From NCBI GenBank assembly GCA_937995875.1, contig CALKIW010000189.1, positions 22,630-86,629 of the forward strand: a DNA stretch of 64,000 nt, in the 5' to 3' direction. Shown here piece after piece: positions 26,154-35,733 of the stretch. Origin of the DNA: an uncultured Bacteroidales bacterium (GTDB taxonomy: Bacteria; Bacteroidota; Bacteroidia; Bacteroidales; Bacteroidaceae). The notes under the pieces were generated by a model. That model was not told where the DNA came from, ran no database searches, and was given only the letters and a program-made list of their open reading frames with translations. The translations under genes were made by a program, and so were the position numbers. The number at the start of each line of letters is the position of its first letter. The first letter of the stretch is position 1.

Positions 26154-27776
26154 TTATGCCTGAATGTTGGGCTCCTCAAGACCGAGCCCCTTCTTCTTGT
26201 CCACAACCTTAAGGATAAGTCCAATGACAAGGGCAGCTACGCCAAGACCGGCCAACATGATGAGCGGCGCGGTGTAGTCGAGCTGTGTAGCATCAACCTC
26301 ATTGGGGTTGGTTGCATCGAGTACCTTGCCGATGAGCAGCGGGAAGAGCCATAGACCGATGTTCTGAACCCAGAAAATCAGGGCATAAGCCGACCCAATG
26401 ATTTTTGCATCAACAAGTTTTGGCACGCTGGGCCAGAGCGAGGCAGGCACCAATGAGAACGATGAGCCTAAAACAAGAATGGTGATATAGGCCACAATGA
26501 CACCGCCAACCTGGCTTCCCTTGAACATGGGAAGAATGAAAGCAAAGGTAAGGTGACAGGCGATAAGCAGGAGAGAGCCGAGCACCAACATCGATGCGGC
26601 CTTGCCTTTGTGGTCTACATAGTTGCCGAGAATGGGGGTGATACCTACTGCCAGCAGCGGGAATACGGCAAAAACAGACTCGGCAGACTGGCGCATATAA
26701 CCCATATAGCAGTAAATAATGAGCGAGATGATCGATAGGCAAAGTACACTATACTTCACTTTCTTATTCTTCATGAAGTTGAACATGAAAGCGGTGATGG
26801 CCACGACAAGCATGATAGCATATTGGATGATGGTCACCGAAGTGGATGCCCAGAACGAATCGGCTGGAACTTCCGTAAATGTAAGGTTGCACTGGAGCAT
26901 ATTTACCGCATACTTCTGGAATGGGAAGATGGCGGAATAATAGAGTACGCAGAGCAAGGAAACAAGCCAGAAACCGCTGCTTGAAAGTATCTGGCCGAGG
27001 TCGCTGATTTGGAATGAATCTTCCGTATCTTCGGCTTCACCGGTCTGTGCGTCCAGTTTCTTATCCATAAAGAAGTAGACGATGAACATCATCAGGGCAA
27101 TGCAGAGCAGCACAACACCAAAGGCCACCGAACGAGAAACATCGATGCTGCCTCCGTATTTAGCGAAGAAGGGAGAAAAAATCATACAGGTAGCAACGCC
27201 GAGACGGGCCAAAGCCATTTCCGAGCCCATTGCCAGAGCCATCTCGCGCCCCTTAAACCATTTCACAATACCTCTCGACACCGTAATGCCGGCCATTTCG
27301 ACACCACAGCCAAAAACCATGAAGCCACAGGCAGCGACTTTGGCAGAGGCGGGCATCCCTTCGTAAAAGGGAGAGACTCCGAGTTGTTCGAAGACGGGAA
27401 TATGGTTGAGATTGTTGGTAAACCATGTTTCAACACCGCTTCCAATGAAGCTTTCGCTGATGGCATAATACTTCACAAGTGCTCCAACGAGCATCACAGC
27501 ACCGGAAAGTACGGCCGTGAAGCGCACCCCCATCTTGTCGAGAATGATACCGGCAAAGATGAGAAAGAAGACAAATACGTTAAGGAACGTCTCTGAGCCT
27601 TGCATGGTACCGAATGCCGTAGAATCCCATCCGCGCTCGGTGAGCATCAGGTCTTTGATGGGGGAAAGGATATCCATGAAGATGTAGGAACAGAACATGG
27701 CCAGTGCCAAAAGCAACAGGGCTGTCCAGCGGAGGGCAGCAGAATCTCTGAGGGTGTGTTGAACTTGAGTCGTCAT
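26154..27776 (-). CDS. MFS transporter (tandem paralogue 2)
   Basis: Inner-membrane major facilitator protein of 540 residues, with twelve or so transmembrane helices plus longer loops than its neighbour. Motif-like GIILDKMGVRFTAVLSG follows helix 2, and KWFKGREMALAMGSEMALARLG matches the paralogue at 24520. It ends VDKKKGLGLEEPNIQA. It starts 77 bases after the S9 peptidase and probably shares its transcript. The pair seems to come from a tandem duplication followed by divergence. Confidence 0.9.
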   Translation of the reverse strand: MTTQVQHTLRDSAALRWTALLLLALAMFCSYIFMDILSPIKDLMLTERGWDSTAFGTMQGSETFLNVFVFFLIFAGIILDKMGVRFTAVLSGAVMLVGALVKYYAISESFIGSGVETWFTNNLNHIPVFEQLGVSPFYEGMPASAKVAACGFMVFGCGVEMAGITVSRGIVKWFKGREMALAMGSEMALARLGVATCMIFSPFFAKYGGSIDVSRSVAFGVVLLCIALMMFIVYFFMDKKLDAQTGEAEDTEDSFQISDLGQILSSSGFWLVSLLCVLYYSAIFPFQKYAVNMLQCNLTFTEVPADSFWASTSVTIIQYAIMLVVAITAFMFNFMKNKKVKYSVLCLSIISLIIYCYMGYMRQSAESVFAVFPLLAVGITPILGNYVDHKGKAASMLVLGSLLLIACHLTFAFILPMFKGSQVGGVIVAYITILVLGSSFSLVPASLWPSVPKLVDAKIIGSAYALIFWVQNIGLWLFPLLIGKVLDATNPNEVDATQLDYTAPLIMLAGLGVAALVIGLILKVVDKKKGLGLEEPNIQA

Positions 27777-27853
27777 AATATATATTGTAGTTATTTTCTT
27801 TATCGTAAAAGTTGCAATGAGCTGCCCCCATTGGGCAATTCATGAGTTGCTGA

Positions 27854-30034
27854 TTATTTCTTCAACCAGCGGTCGAGCCAGTTGAAGAATGTGCGCTGCC
27901 ACAAAATTCCGTTCTGGGGTTTCAGCACCCAGTGGTTTTCGTCCGGATAAATGAGCAGTTCGGCAGGGATGCCACGCAGACGGGCAGCGTTGAAAGCACC
28001 GAATCCCTGATTGGCATTGATGCGATAGTCCTTCTCTCCATGTATGCAGAGGATGGGCGTATCCCATTTGTCGACAAAGCGATGAGGACTGTTTTCATAG
28101 GTCTTCTTGGCTGCTGCCGTGAGGTCTTTGTTCCAATAGGCGTCATCATATTCCCAGTTTGAAAACCAAACTTCCTCAGTATCCGTGTACATGGATTCGA
28201 GATTGAACGCCCCGTCGTGTGCAATGAAGCATTTGAAACGCTTGTCGTGATGGCCGGCGAGATAGTAAACGGAAAATCCTCCGAACGAAGCGCCTACGGC
28301 TCCGAGACGATCTTTGTCTACGTAGGGCAGGTTATTGACAGCGTCATCAATAGCCGACAGGTAGTCGTCCATGCACTGTCCTGTCCAGTCTTGGCTCACA
28401 GCCTCGTTCCATTCGCTTCCAAAGCCGGGCAGTCCGCGCCGGTTTGGTGCCACGACAATATAGCCGTGCGCGGCCATGATAGACATATTCCATCGGTAAC
28501 TCCAGAACTGGCTTACCGGACTTTGGGGGCCACCCTCGCAGAATAATAGGGTGGGATATTTCTTGTTCGCATCGAAATGAGGTGGCAGGATAATCCATAC
28601 CAACTCCTCTTTGCCGTCGGTGGTCTTCACCCAACGCTGCTGCACGGTGGGCAAGGCAAGCTGTTGGAAGAAATATTTGTTTTCGTCGGTAATCTTGGCA
28701 ACCTCCGATTTCTTTTCTTTCTTGCTTGGGGTGAGCACGTAGAGGTCATCGGGGTGGAGGAAGGAATGGCGACTGACAAGCAGTTGCTTGCCGTTTCCCA
28801 TCATCTGCAGGGAGCCATAGTCGTACCATCCATCAGTGAGCTGCATCACGTTGCCGCCCAAATCTGTTTGGTATACCATCTCCGTGCCATGCCATACTCC
28901 GAGGAAGTAAAGCGTTTTAGAGTCTGGTGCCCAGCAGAAATCATCGACATTGGAGTCGAAACTCTCCGTAACGTATTTCTTTTCGCCCGTTTTCAGATTG
29001 TAAACGCACAGGCGGTTGCGATCGCTCTCATAACCGTTGCGAGCCATGCTCTGCCAAGCGATATACTGTCCGTCGTCAGAAAACTTCGGATTAATATCGT
29101 AACCCACGTTCAAATCGCCTGCCTGACGATTCACAGCTTGGTTGCGCATGCTTTTGGTGGGGTCTGTTTGGGGCTCTTTGTAGTCTGCGGGCTTGCAAAT
29201 GTTCTTGGTTTCGCGGGTTTCTATATGATAAAGGTATATATCCGCGTCGGTAGAGATAGCATAGTCTACTCCCGTCTTTTTGCGTGAGGTGTAAGCCACC
29301 TGCTTGGAGTCTTTGCTCCAATCTATCTGTTCAATGCCACCGAAAGGAGCCATCGGACATTCGTAAGGCTCGCCCTCCATAATGTCAATGCCTTCGGAAA
29401 CTGAATTTCCTTTCACCTCGGCAAGGAATGGATGGGGGATAGACTCTACATAATGATCCCAATGGCGATAGTTCAAATCCGTAATCAGTCGGCCGGTAGC
29501 CTTGGGCAGGTCGGCCGGATTTTTCTTGATACTCTCATGATATTCCAGACTCTTGATGAGGATGACGTGCTTGCCGTCAGGCGAGAATTTAAAGCCTTCG
29601 ATGTCAGTTTTTGAATTGGTGAGTTGCACACGGCTGCTGCCATCGGCGTTCATTTTCCAGAGTTGCCCATCTCTCAGGAAGGCAATTTTTTGTCCGTTTT
29701 CAATCCATGCGGCATCGCTCTCATTCTTAACATCGTTTGTAAGCTGTGTGGGTGTGCATATTTTCTTTCCGGGTTTGGTGGGTTGGACAAAAAGCATGGT
29801 GTGGCTTTTGTTCTCTTTCACACTGTAATAAGTCACCTGATACACTACTTGTTTGCCATCGGGAGAAACTTGTGCGCTGCCGATTCGTCCCATTGCCCAA
29901 AGCGCTTCGGGCGTCATGAGGTCACTGTTTACAGCTAAAAGTGAAGTGGTATCTTTCTGAATCATGGTTTGTGCATTGGCTTGGGGCTGGTTTAAAAGCA
30001 GAATACCCAATGCCAGAGCTATCGCTTTGTTCAT
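27854..30034 (-). CDS. S9 family peptidase, dipeptidyl-peptidase 5-like
   Basis: Exported serine peptidase of 726 residues. Signal peptide about 1-22 (ends QANAQ). An N-terminal beta-propeller (about 45-450) is followed by an alpha/beta-hydrolase domain. The nucleophile motif is GASFGGFS, with the Asp in HGEKDYRINANQG and the His in DENHWVLKP. The sequence around YYLAGHHDKRFKCFIAHDG resembles the DPP5 enzyme of Porphyromonas gingivalis, which cleaves dipeptides from oligopeptide N-termini in the periplasm. Followed by two MFS genes on the same strand. The exact specificity is inferred. Confidence 0.9.
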   Translation of the reverse strand: MNKAIALALGILLLNQPQANAQTMIQKDTTSLLAVNSDLMTPEALWAMGRIGSAQVSPDGKQVVYQVTYYSVKENKSHTMLFVQPTKPGKKICTPTQLTNDVKNESDAAWIENGQKIAFLRDGQLWKMNADGSSRVQLTNSKTDIEGFKFSPDGKHVILIKSLEYHESIKKNPADLPKATGRLITDLNYRHWDHYVESIPHPFLAEVKGNSVSEGIDIMEGEPYECPMAPFGGIEQIDWSKDSKQVAYTSRKKTGVDYAISTDADIYLYHIETRETKNICKPADYKEPQTDPTKSMRNQAVNRQAGDLNVGYDINPKFSDDGQYIAWQSMARNGYESDRNRLCVYNLKTGEKKYVTESFDSNVDDFCWAPDSKTLYFLGVWHGTEMVYQTDLGGNVMQLTDGWYDYGSLQMMGNGKQLLVSRHSFLHPDDLYVLTPSKKEKKSEVAKITDENKYFFQQLALPTVQQRWVKTTDGKEELVWIILPPHFDANKKYPTLLFCEGGPQSPVSQFWSYRWNMSIMAAHGYIVVAPNRRGLPGFGSEWNEAVSQDWTGQCMDDYLSAIDDAVNNLPYVDKDRLGAVGASFGGFSVYYLAGHHDKRFKCFIAHDGAFNLESMYTDTEEVWFSNWEYDDAYWNKDLTAAAKKTYENSPHRFVDKWDTPILCIHGEKDYRINANQGFGAFNAARLRGIPAELLIYPDENHWVLKPQNGILWQRTFFNWLDRWLKK

Positions 30035-30099
30035 TGTTGTTGAATAATTTTAAAAGTTGCTATGACTTATGAGGGTGTTATAGGAGTGATCCAGAAACG

Positions 30100-30155
30100 G
30101 CAGAAACCTATAGGCATCTTCCAAACACAGAGGTGAGCTGCCTATAGGTTTCTGC
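30100..30155. other. Perfect 17-bp inverted repeat after yidC
   Basis: GCAGAAACCTATAGGCA (30100-30116) and TGCCTATAGGTTTCTGC (30139-30155) are perfect complements with a 22-base loop, starting 11 bases beyond the yidC stop. The T tract is weak, so it may be a terminator, an mRNA-stabilising hairpin or a regulatory site for the peptidase gene. Confidence 0.6.
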
Positions 30156-30165
30156 TGTTCTGTTG

Positions 30166-32073
30166 TTATTGGTTCTTTTTGCGGTTGAGTTCCTGCTGTT
30201 TCTTCCGCTGCGCATCCATCTGCTGCTGTTGCATTTGCTGCAAAGCCTGCATACGTGCCATCATGCCTTTCATCTTCTGCGGGTTGTTTTGGTTTTCCTT
30301 GTAACGTGCTTCGAGAATGGCAAGTAGCTTTTCCTCATTGGTCGTCTTGCGCAGCAGGAACATGATGGCAGCCGACATGATGAGTGAAACAAAGTAGTAG
30401 AAGTTCAGTCCTGAGGAGTAGTCGTTGAAGATGAAGAAGAACATCAGCGGCATGAGATACATCATCCATTGCATGACTTTCATCTGTTCAGCTTGCTGAC
30501 CCACCATTTGGTCTTTCTGCATCTGCATGGTAAACCAGCTGTAAATAATCTGGGCAGCACAGAACAGAATACAGGTCAGTGAGATATGATCGCCTATGAG
30601 CCATATGTTCTTATGCCATTGGAATACCGGGTCGTAGGTAGAGAGATCCTTCATCCACAGGAAACTCTGTCCGCGCAACTGTATGGCGTTAGGCACAAAG
30701 TTGAACATCGCGATCCAGATAGGCATCTGGATGAGCATCGGCAGACATCCCGACAGCGGAGAAACGCCGTATTTGGCATATTCCGACATCATGGCCTGCT
30801 GCTTCTGCATTTGGTCTTCGGGCTTGTCAAACTGCTTGGTAGCGGCGTCGAGTTTCGGTTTCAGCACACGCATTTTTGCTGAACTCATGTAGCTTTTCTT
30901 CACCATCGGATAGGTGATGGCCTTGAGCAGCAAAGTTATCAAGATGAGCACGACACCCATTGGGAACCATTTGCTCAGCCAGTCGAACACATAGATGGTA
31001 AACCATCGGTTGATGATGCGGAACAATGGCCATCCCAAATACACCAGACGCTCCATTTGAAGGTCTTTGCCGAAAGTGCTCTCGTTTTCTACGTTTTGCA
31101 GCAGTCGGAAATCGTTCGGACCGTAATAGAATTCGAGTTCGGTAGGAATTCTGCCACTGGGGTCGAAGAATGTGTTTACGTCGGCCTTGTATAGTTTCAG
31201 ATACCCGCTTCCTTTCTCCTGTGGAATAGAGGTCATTTTTGTGTTCTTGCCAAAATCGGTCTTGGCAATCATCACCGTCGAGAAGAACTGGTTTTTAAAG
31301 GCCACCCAGTCGATGTTCTCTTTGATTTCCTCATCAATCTTTTCTTTAGAGGCATTCAGATAGTCGGTGCCGCCATCGGTTTCGTGATAGGTGAGGGTGG
31401 CATATCGGGCTTCAAATGAGAATCCCTTTTCTTGCTGACGGGCCTTTTCTTGCCAGTTGATGGCCAGTTTGTTGGCATTGGGGGCAAAAAGTCCCTCCAT
31501 ATTCTGTGCCCGGAACTTCATGTGGAGCATATAGTCCCTGCCCAGCGTGTAGGTCAGGCTGATGGACTTGCCTGCGCCGGCCTCTGCCGTGAAGACGACA
31601 GTGGTGTCGCTCACTTCCGTGGGTTGGAAGAACAAGTCGGCGGTGGCGATGTTCGTTTCTTTGGCAACAAGTGTATAGTTGATGCTTTGGTCGTCGCCTT
31701 GGAACAGGGTCACGTCTTTGTTCTCGGTGATGTTGTCTTTATAGTTCTTCACAACAGCTTTTTTCACCTGTGCGCCTTTGGACGAGAAAGTCAGTGCTAT
31801 CTTTTCATTTTGCAGCACAATATATTCCTCTTGTCCCGACATGGCGGCGTGAAACAACGCGGTCGTGTCTTCCTGAATCTTCTGCTTTTGGGCCTGCTCA
31901 CGCTTGAACGAGGCGGTTTTGGCATCTTGTTCTGCTTTGGCGCGATTCACCTGTGCAATGGAATCTTTTACGAATTGCGCTCTCTGCTCTTCCTCTGAAG
32001 GCTGCGAGTACCAGCTGAATCCGATGAGGACAACTGCGATAAGTACAAAGCCTATGATTGAATTTTTATCCAT
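30166..32073 (-). CDS. yidC: Membrane protein insertase
   Basis: YidC/Oxa1/Alb3 insertase of 635 residues that places proteins into the inner membrane, alone or with SecYEG. The first transmembrane helix (about 4-22, MDKNSIIGFVLIAVVLIGF) is followed by a large periplasmic beta domain (about 50-340). The conserved five-helix core starts near the WLSKWFPMGVVLILITLLLK segment. The C-terminal tail is very rich in Gln, Lys and Met (MQALQQMQQQQMDAQRKKQQ). The frame runs 18 codons further upstream to 32127, but the ATG at 32073 gives the family-standard start. It lies 34 bases after pyrG, probably one operon. Confidence 0.95.
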   Translation of the reverse strand: MDKNSIIGFVLIAVVLIGFSWYSQPSEEEQRAQFVKDSIAQVNRAKAEQDAKTASFKREQAQKQKIQEDTTALFHAAMSGQEEYIVLQNEKIALTFSSKGAQVKKAVVKNYKDNITENKDVTLFQGDDQSINYTLVAKETNIATADLFFQPTEVSDTTVVFTAEAGAGKSISLTYTLGRDYMLHMKFRAQNMEGLFAPNANKLAINWQEKARQQEKGFSFEARYATLTYHETDGGTDYLNASKEKIDEEIKENIDWVAFKNQFFSTVMIAKTDFGKNTKMTSIPQEKGSGYLKLYKADVNTFFDPSGRIPTELEFYYGPNDFRLLQNVENESTFGKDLQMERLVYLGWPLFRIINRWFTIYVFDWLSKWFPMGVVLILITLLLKAITYPMVKKSYMSSAKMRVLKPKLDAATKQFDKPEDQMQKQQAMMSEYAKYGVSPLSGCLPMLIQMPIWIAMFNFVPNAIQLRGQSFLWMKDLSTYDPVFQWHKNIWLIGDHISLTCILFCAAQIIYSWFTMQMQKDQMVGQQAEQMKVMQWMMYLMPLMFFFIFNDYSSGLNFYYFVSLIMSAAIMFLLRKTTNEEKLLAILEARYKENQNNPQKMKGMMARMQALQQMQQQQMDAQRKKQQELNRKKNQ

Positions 32074-32107
32074 AGTTGTTGTCGGAGCTGTCAGCTCCTG
32101 ATGTTTT

Positions 32108-33715
32108 TTATTTCTTTTGGTTGTCAATAGCGGCCTTTACAAAATCCACAAAGAGAGGATGTGGCTTCAGCACCGTGCTTTGGTATTCGGGATGGAATTG
32201 TGTTCCGATATACCATTTCAGTCCGGGTATTTCCACAACTTCAATCAGGTCGCTCTCCGGGTTGCGGCCTACGCACATCATGCCGTTGCGTTCAAACTCC
32301 TGTAGATAGTCGTTGTTGAACTCATAGCGGTGGCGATGGCGTTCTTGTATATGCTGCTGTTTATAGATGCTACACACTTTAGAGTTTTGTTTGAGAATAC
32401 ATTCGTAGGTGCCGAGCCGCATTGTTCCACCCATATTGGTGATGTTTTTCTGCTCCTCCATAATGTCGATCACGTTATGTGGTGTCTTCTCATCTATCTC
32501 GCGAGAGTTGGCATCGGCATATCCCAATACGTTACGGGCAAACTCCACGACCATCATCTGCATACCCAGACAAATGCCGAACGTAGGAATATTCTGTGTG
32601 CGGGTGTAGTGGGCAGCGATAAGCTTCCCCTCGATGCCCCGCTGTCCGAATCCCGGACAAATCAGAATGCCGTCTTGTCCGGCGAGCTTTTCCGCCACAT
32701 TCTCCTTGGTGATGAGTTCGGAATTGATAAAGGTGATTTTGGTTTTGCGGTCGTTGTATGTTCCCGCCTGCGACAAGCTCTCGCGGATGCTCTTATAGGC
32801 ATCTTGCAGGTCATACTTGCCCACGATACCTATATTCACGGTTTCGGTGGCTTTTTGCCTGCGTGTCAGGAAGGCGCGCCAGGGGCCTAAGCTTGGTGTT
32901 TCGCCGATAGGCTCTCCCATTTTTCTCAATATGGCCGTGTCGAGTCCCTGTTTCTGCATATTCACCGGCACCTCATAGATGCTGGGCATGTCCTCACTCT
33001 GGATGATGCAGTCTATGTCTACATTGCAGAATGCCGCCACTTTCTTACGTATTTGGTCGGAGAGATGTTTCTCCGTGCGCAGCACCAAGATGTCGGGCTG
33101 AATACCCACGCTCTGCAGCTCCTTGACGGAGTGCTGGGTCGGTTTGGTTTTCAGCTCGCCGGCAGCGTTCAGATAGGGCACATAGGTCAGGTGCAGGTTG
33201 ATGGCGTTCTTGCCCAGTTCCCACTTCAGCTGGCGGATGGCCTCCATGTACGGAGCGCTCTCGATGTCGCCGATGGTACCGCCTATTTCTGTAATCACAA
33301 AGTCGTAGTGGTATTTCTTTCCCAGCAACTTCACGTTGCGTTTAATCTCGTCGGTGATGTGCGGCACCACCTGAATGGTCTTGCCCAGATAGTCGCCCCG
33401 GCGTTCCTTGTCTATCACGGCCTTGTAGATTCGGCCGGTGGTCAGCGAGTTGGCTTTGGTGGTTTGTATGCCGGTGAAGCGCTCGTAGTGGCCCAGATCC
33501 AAGTCGGTTTCCATCCCATCCGAGGTAACGTAACATTCCCCATGTTCATAGGGGTTGAGCGTGCCCGGATCAATGTTGATGTAGGGGTCAAATTTTTGGA
33601 TGGTGATATTATAGCCTCTGGCCTGTAAAAGTTTTCCTACGGAAGACGAGATGATGCCCTTGCCAAGCGAGGAAACCACACCCCCCGTGACGAATATATA
33701 CTTTGTTTCTGCCAC
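32108..33715 (-). CDS. pyrG: CTP synthase
   Basis: Glutamine-hydrolysing CTP synthase of 535 residues, making CTP from UTP in the cytoplasm. The synthetase domain (1-265) opens with FVTGGVVSSLGKGIISSS. The class I glutamine amidotransferase domain (about 290-530) has the nucleophile in FGICLGMQM and the His/Glu pair in QFHPEYQS. All expected catalytic residues are visible. It is first in a unit with yidC and has a -7 box at 33753-33760. Confidence 0.97.
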   Translation of the reverse strand: MAETKYIFVTGGVVSSLGKGIISSSVGKLLQARGYNITIQKFDPYINIDPGTLNPYEHGECYVTSDGMETDLDLGHYERFTGIQTTKANSLTTGRIYKAVIDKERRGDYLGKTIQVVPHITDEIKRNVKLLGKKYHYDFVITEIGGTIGDIESAPYMEAIRQLKWELGKNAINLHLTYVPYLNAAGELKTKPTQHSVKELQSVGIQPDILVLRTEKHLSDQIRKKVAAFCNVDIDCIIQSEDMPSIYEVPVNMQKQGLDTAILRKMGEPIGETPSLGPWRAFLTRRQKATETVNIGIVGKYDLQDAYKSIRESLSQAGTYNDRKTKITFINSELITKENVAEKLAGQDGILICPGFGQRGIEGKLIAAHYTRTQNIPTFGICLGMQMMVVEFARNVLGYADANSREIDEKTPHNVIDIMEEQKNITNMGGTMRLGTYECILKQNSKVCSIYKQQHIQERHRHRYEFNNDYLQEFERNGMMCVGRNPESDLIEVVEIPGLKWYIGTQFHPEYQSTVLKPHPLFVDFVKAAIDNQKK

Positions 33716-33752
33716 AATTTTAAGTGTTAAGTGAGTGATTTATAATTTCGTG

Positions 33753-33760
33753 CAAAGGTA
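33753..33760 (-). promoter_or_regulatory. -7 box of pyrG
   Basis: On the minus strand TACCTTTG (plus CAAAGGTA), 38 bases before the pyrG ATG. The -33 region has only an approximate match (CAAC/CAAA at 33781-33787). Confidence 0.65.
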
Positions 33761-33864
33761 GTATATTTTTGTGAGACGTACAACAAATCAAAATGAAAGT
33801 TTGGGACTTGATAAACGAATTAAAGAAAAAATGTTAACATGCCAATATTTCATACAATAATTAT

Positions 33865-33872
33865 TAACTTTG
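33865..33872 (+). promoter_or_regulatory. -7 box that fixes the start of the DUF3078 gene
   Basis: TAACTTTG at 33865-33872 predicts transcription from about 33879. The in-frame ATG at 33839 lies upstream of it and cannot be used; the ATG at 33929 starts a good signal peptide. Confidence 0.6.
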
Positions 33873-33928
33873 CAAGCGGTATGCACTTAGTTTCTCATGT
33901 TGTCTTTAACAACCATACAGTTATCTCG

Positions 33929-35197
33929 ATGAATAAATATAGGTTTGGAAGTATATTATTAGCGTTTATATTGTTTTTCCCTTCATGGGTTTGGGGGCAG
34001 CGGCATTATCGCCCAACGCGATACGCAGTGTCTTCGCGCATCAACACCTCAAATTATCTGGACTCGCTCAGAGTTTTTGAAGACTCGCTGTTTCGCGAGG
34101 ATGTGCGAGTGGCTCCAACGCTTGCCAAGCAGGATATGGCCCCGTTGTTTCTGCCGCTCACGTTCTACAAGCATATCAGTCGTAACGCTTTTGTCATAGA
34201 TGAGAAGCTCTCGCCGTTGGACGAGCAGTTGCTCAGCGTGTATCTGCACCGCCCGGACATGGTGCAGGCCACCCAGAGCGAATTGGAGAAGGCCGGTCCC
34301 ACGCTGGCTCCGAAGACCGTTACCGACGAGCCTACGGTGCTGGTGCATCATCCGTCGGCCAAGGAGCCGGAAGCGCTGCCGATAGACGTGGTGGTGTTGA
34401 AGCCCAATTTCTGGACCTATTCGGGCGATTATTATTTGCAATTCATGCAAAACTATGTTTCGAGCAACTGGCACAAGGGAGGAGTGAGTAACCAAACGAT
34501 GGAAGGCTCCCTGACCCTCAATGCCAATTACAACAACAAGTCGAAGGTCAGATGGGAAAACAGGCTGGAAATGAAGCTGGGTTTCCAAACAACCAAAGGC
34601 GACACGCTGCATAAATTCAAGCCCTCCACCGATATGTTGCGCTATACGGGAACTGTGGGATTGGAGGCGACCAAGCGTTGGTATTACACGCTCCAGTTGG
34701 TGGCGAATACGCAGTTTATGCGAAATTATGAGACCAATCGGAACGATGTACTGTCTGATTTCGCTTCGCCGCTCAACCTCAATGTGTCGCTTGGTATGGA
34801 CTACGAGTTGGATTGGTTTAAGGGAAGATTGAGGGGAAAGGTACACTTGGCTCCGCTGGCCTACAACTTCAGATACGTGAGCCGTTTAGCCCTCGCAACG
34901 CATTATGGCCTTGATGAAGGCAAGCACACGTTGCACGACTACGGATCTCAGATGACGATAGACTTTAAATGGAAGTTTACCGACAACTTTATTTGGCAGA
35001 CACGTCTCTACGGCTACACCACCTACAAGCGCGCAGAAATAGAGTGGGAAAACACGCTCACATTCCGTTTCAACAAGTATATCTCTACCAAGGTATTCGT
35101 TTATCCTCGTTTCGACGATGCGCGCAAGCGCGACGACCATCATGGGTATTGGCAGCTCAAGGAGAATTTCTCTCTGGGATTCTCGTATGATTTTTAA
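33929..35197 (+). CDS. DUF3078 domain-containing outer-membrane protein
   Basis: Exported protein of 422 residues with a signal peptide (MNKYRFGSILLAFILFFPSW, cleaved near WG-QRH). The second half (about 145-422) is a run of amphipathic strands: YYLQFMQNYVSSNWHKGG, then LTLNANYNNKSKVRWENRLEM, ending in SLGFSYDF with a terminal Phe as in outer-membrane barrels. This fits the DUF3078 family of Bacteroidetes. The function of the family is not established. The start is set by the promoter at 33865. Confidence 0.85.
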   Translation: MNKYRFGSILLAFILFFPSWVWGQRHYRPTRYAVSSRINTSNYLDSLRVFEDSLFREDVRVAPTLAKQDMAPLFLPLTFYKHISRNAFVIDEKLSPLDEQLLSVYLHRPDMVQATQSELEKAGPTLAPKTVTDEPTVLVHHPSAKEPEALPIDVVVLKPNFWTYSGDYYLQFMQNYVSSNWHKGGVSNQTMEGSLTLNANYNNKSKVRWENRLEMKLGFQTTKGDTLHKFKPSTDMLRYTGTVGLEATKRWYYTLQLVANTQFMRNYETNRNDVLSDFASPLNLNVSLGMDYELDWFKGRLRGKVHLAPLAYNFRYVSRLALATHYGLDEGKHTLHDYGSQMTIDFKWKFTDNFIWQTRLYGYTTYKRAEIEWENTLTFRFNKYISTKVFVYPRFDDARKRDDHHGYWQLKENFSLGFSYDF

Positions 35198-35301
35198 CGA
35201 AGGCCGATAGGAAGCAGGACTTTCAAGCCGACTTTATAACGTTTGAAAAATACCGACAAACAGTCGCTCTTATTTCGCTTATTTGAAATCACAAAACAAA
35301 T

Positions 35302-35350
35302 GATTTGAAATATCGGAAATATGAGCGTTTTTTATAACTCGCTGTAACTT
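35302..35350 (+). repeat. Leader-like block of the 22-bp array element, copy at 35 kb
   Basis: The segment GAAATATCGGAAATATGAGC followed by a T-rich stretch matches GAAATACGCGAAAAATGAGC of the 8-kb copy at 16 of 20 positions, in the same orientation relative to the array. Confidence 0.5.
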
Positions 35351-35405
35351 AGATAATTGCGCAAACGAGAGTGAAAATCGTCACTGCGTATTGCTATATG
35401 CCATC

Positions 35406-35515
35406 GCGGTTGAGCCTTAAACGCTCTGCGATAAGGGCTTAGTCGCGAGGTCGTTAGAGCTTAGCGGCATCCCCGATGAGCCTTAACCGTAGTGCCGATA
35501 GAGCCTAACCGCAAC
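35406..35515 (+). repeat. Tandem 22-bp repeat array, five units
   Basis: Units start at 35406, 35428, 35450, 35472 and 35494, all exactly 22 bp, total 110 bp. Cores include CGCGGTTGAGCCTTAAACGC and GCCGATAGAGCCTAACCGCA. Positions near GAT/GTT, AG and CTTA/CCTAA are the best conserved. Confidence 0.85.
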
Positions 35516-35733
35516 CCTTATGCAGTTTTGGCGATGTGTCGGTTGTGTCTTGGGCTTGCGAAATCGGGCGTTTTTTCTTGTAAAAGCCAGATGGAAACAT
35601 CCGGAAGCAAAGTTTTGAAGCACCGTTTTTTAGTGAACAGAATTTTACATATTCCTATGGCTTTGCGCAGTCTTTCAACCAAAAATCGGCATGGGGGAGC
35701 GTGGCAGCTCTCGGCTGCGGGCCCACATCGGGT

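Larger units (their letters stand above)
35198..35733. other. Convergent intergenic region with composite repeat element
   Basis: No gene lies between the DUF3078 and NPP genes, which face each other. The region contains the element leader (about 35302-35350) and the 22-bp array (35406-35515). The rest shows no recognisable feature and no clear T-tailed terminator. Confidence 0.6.
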
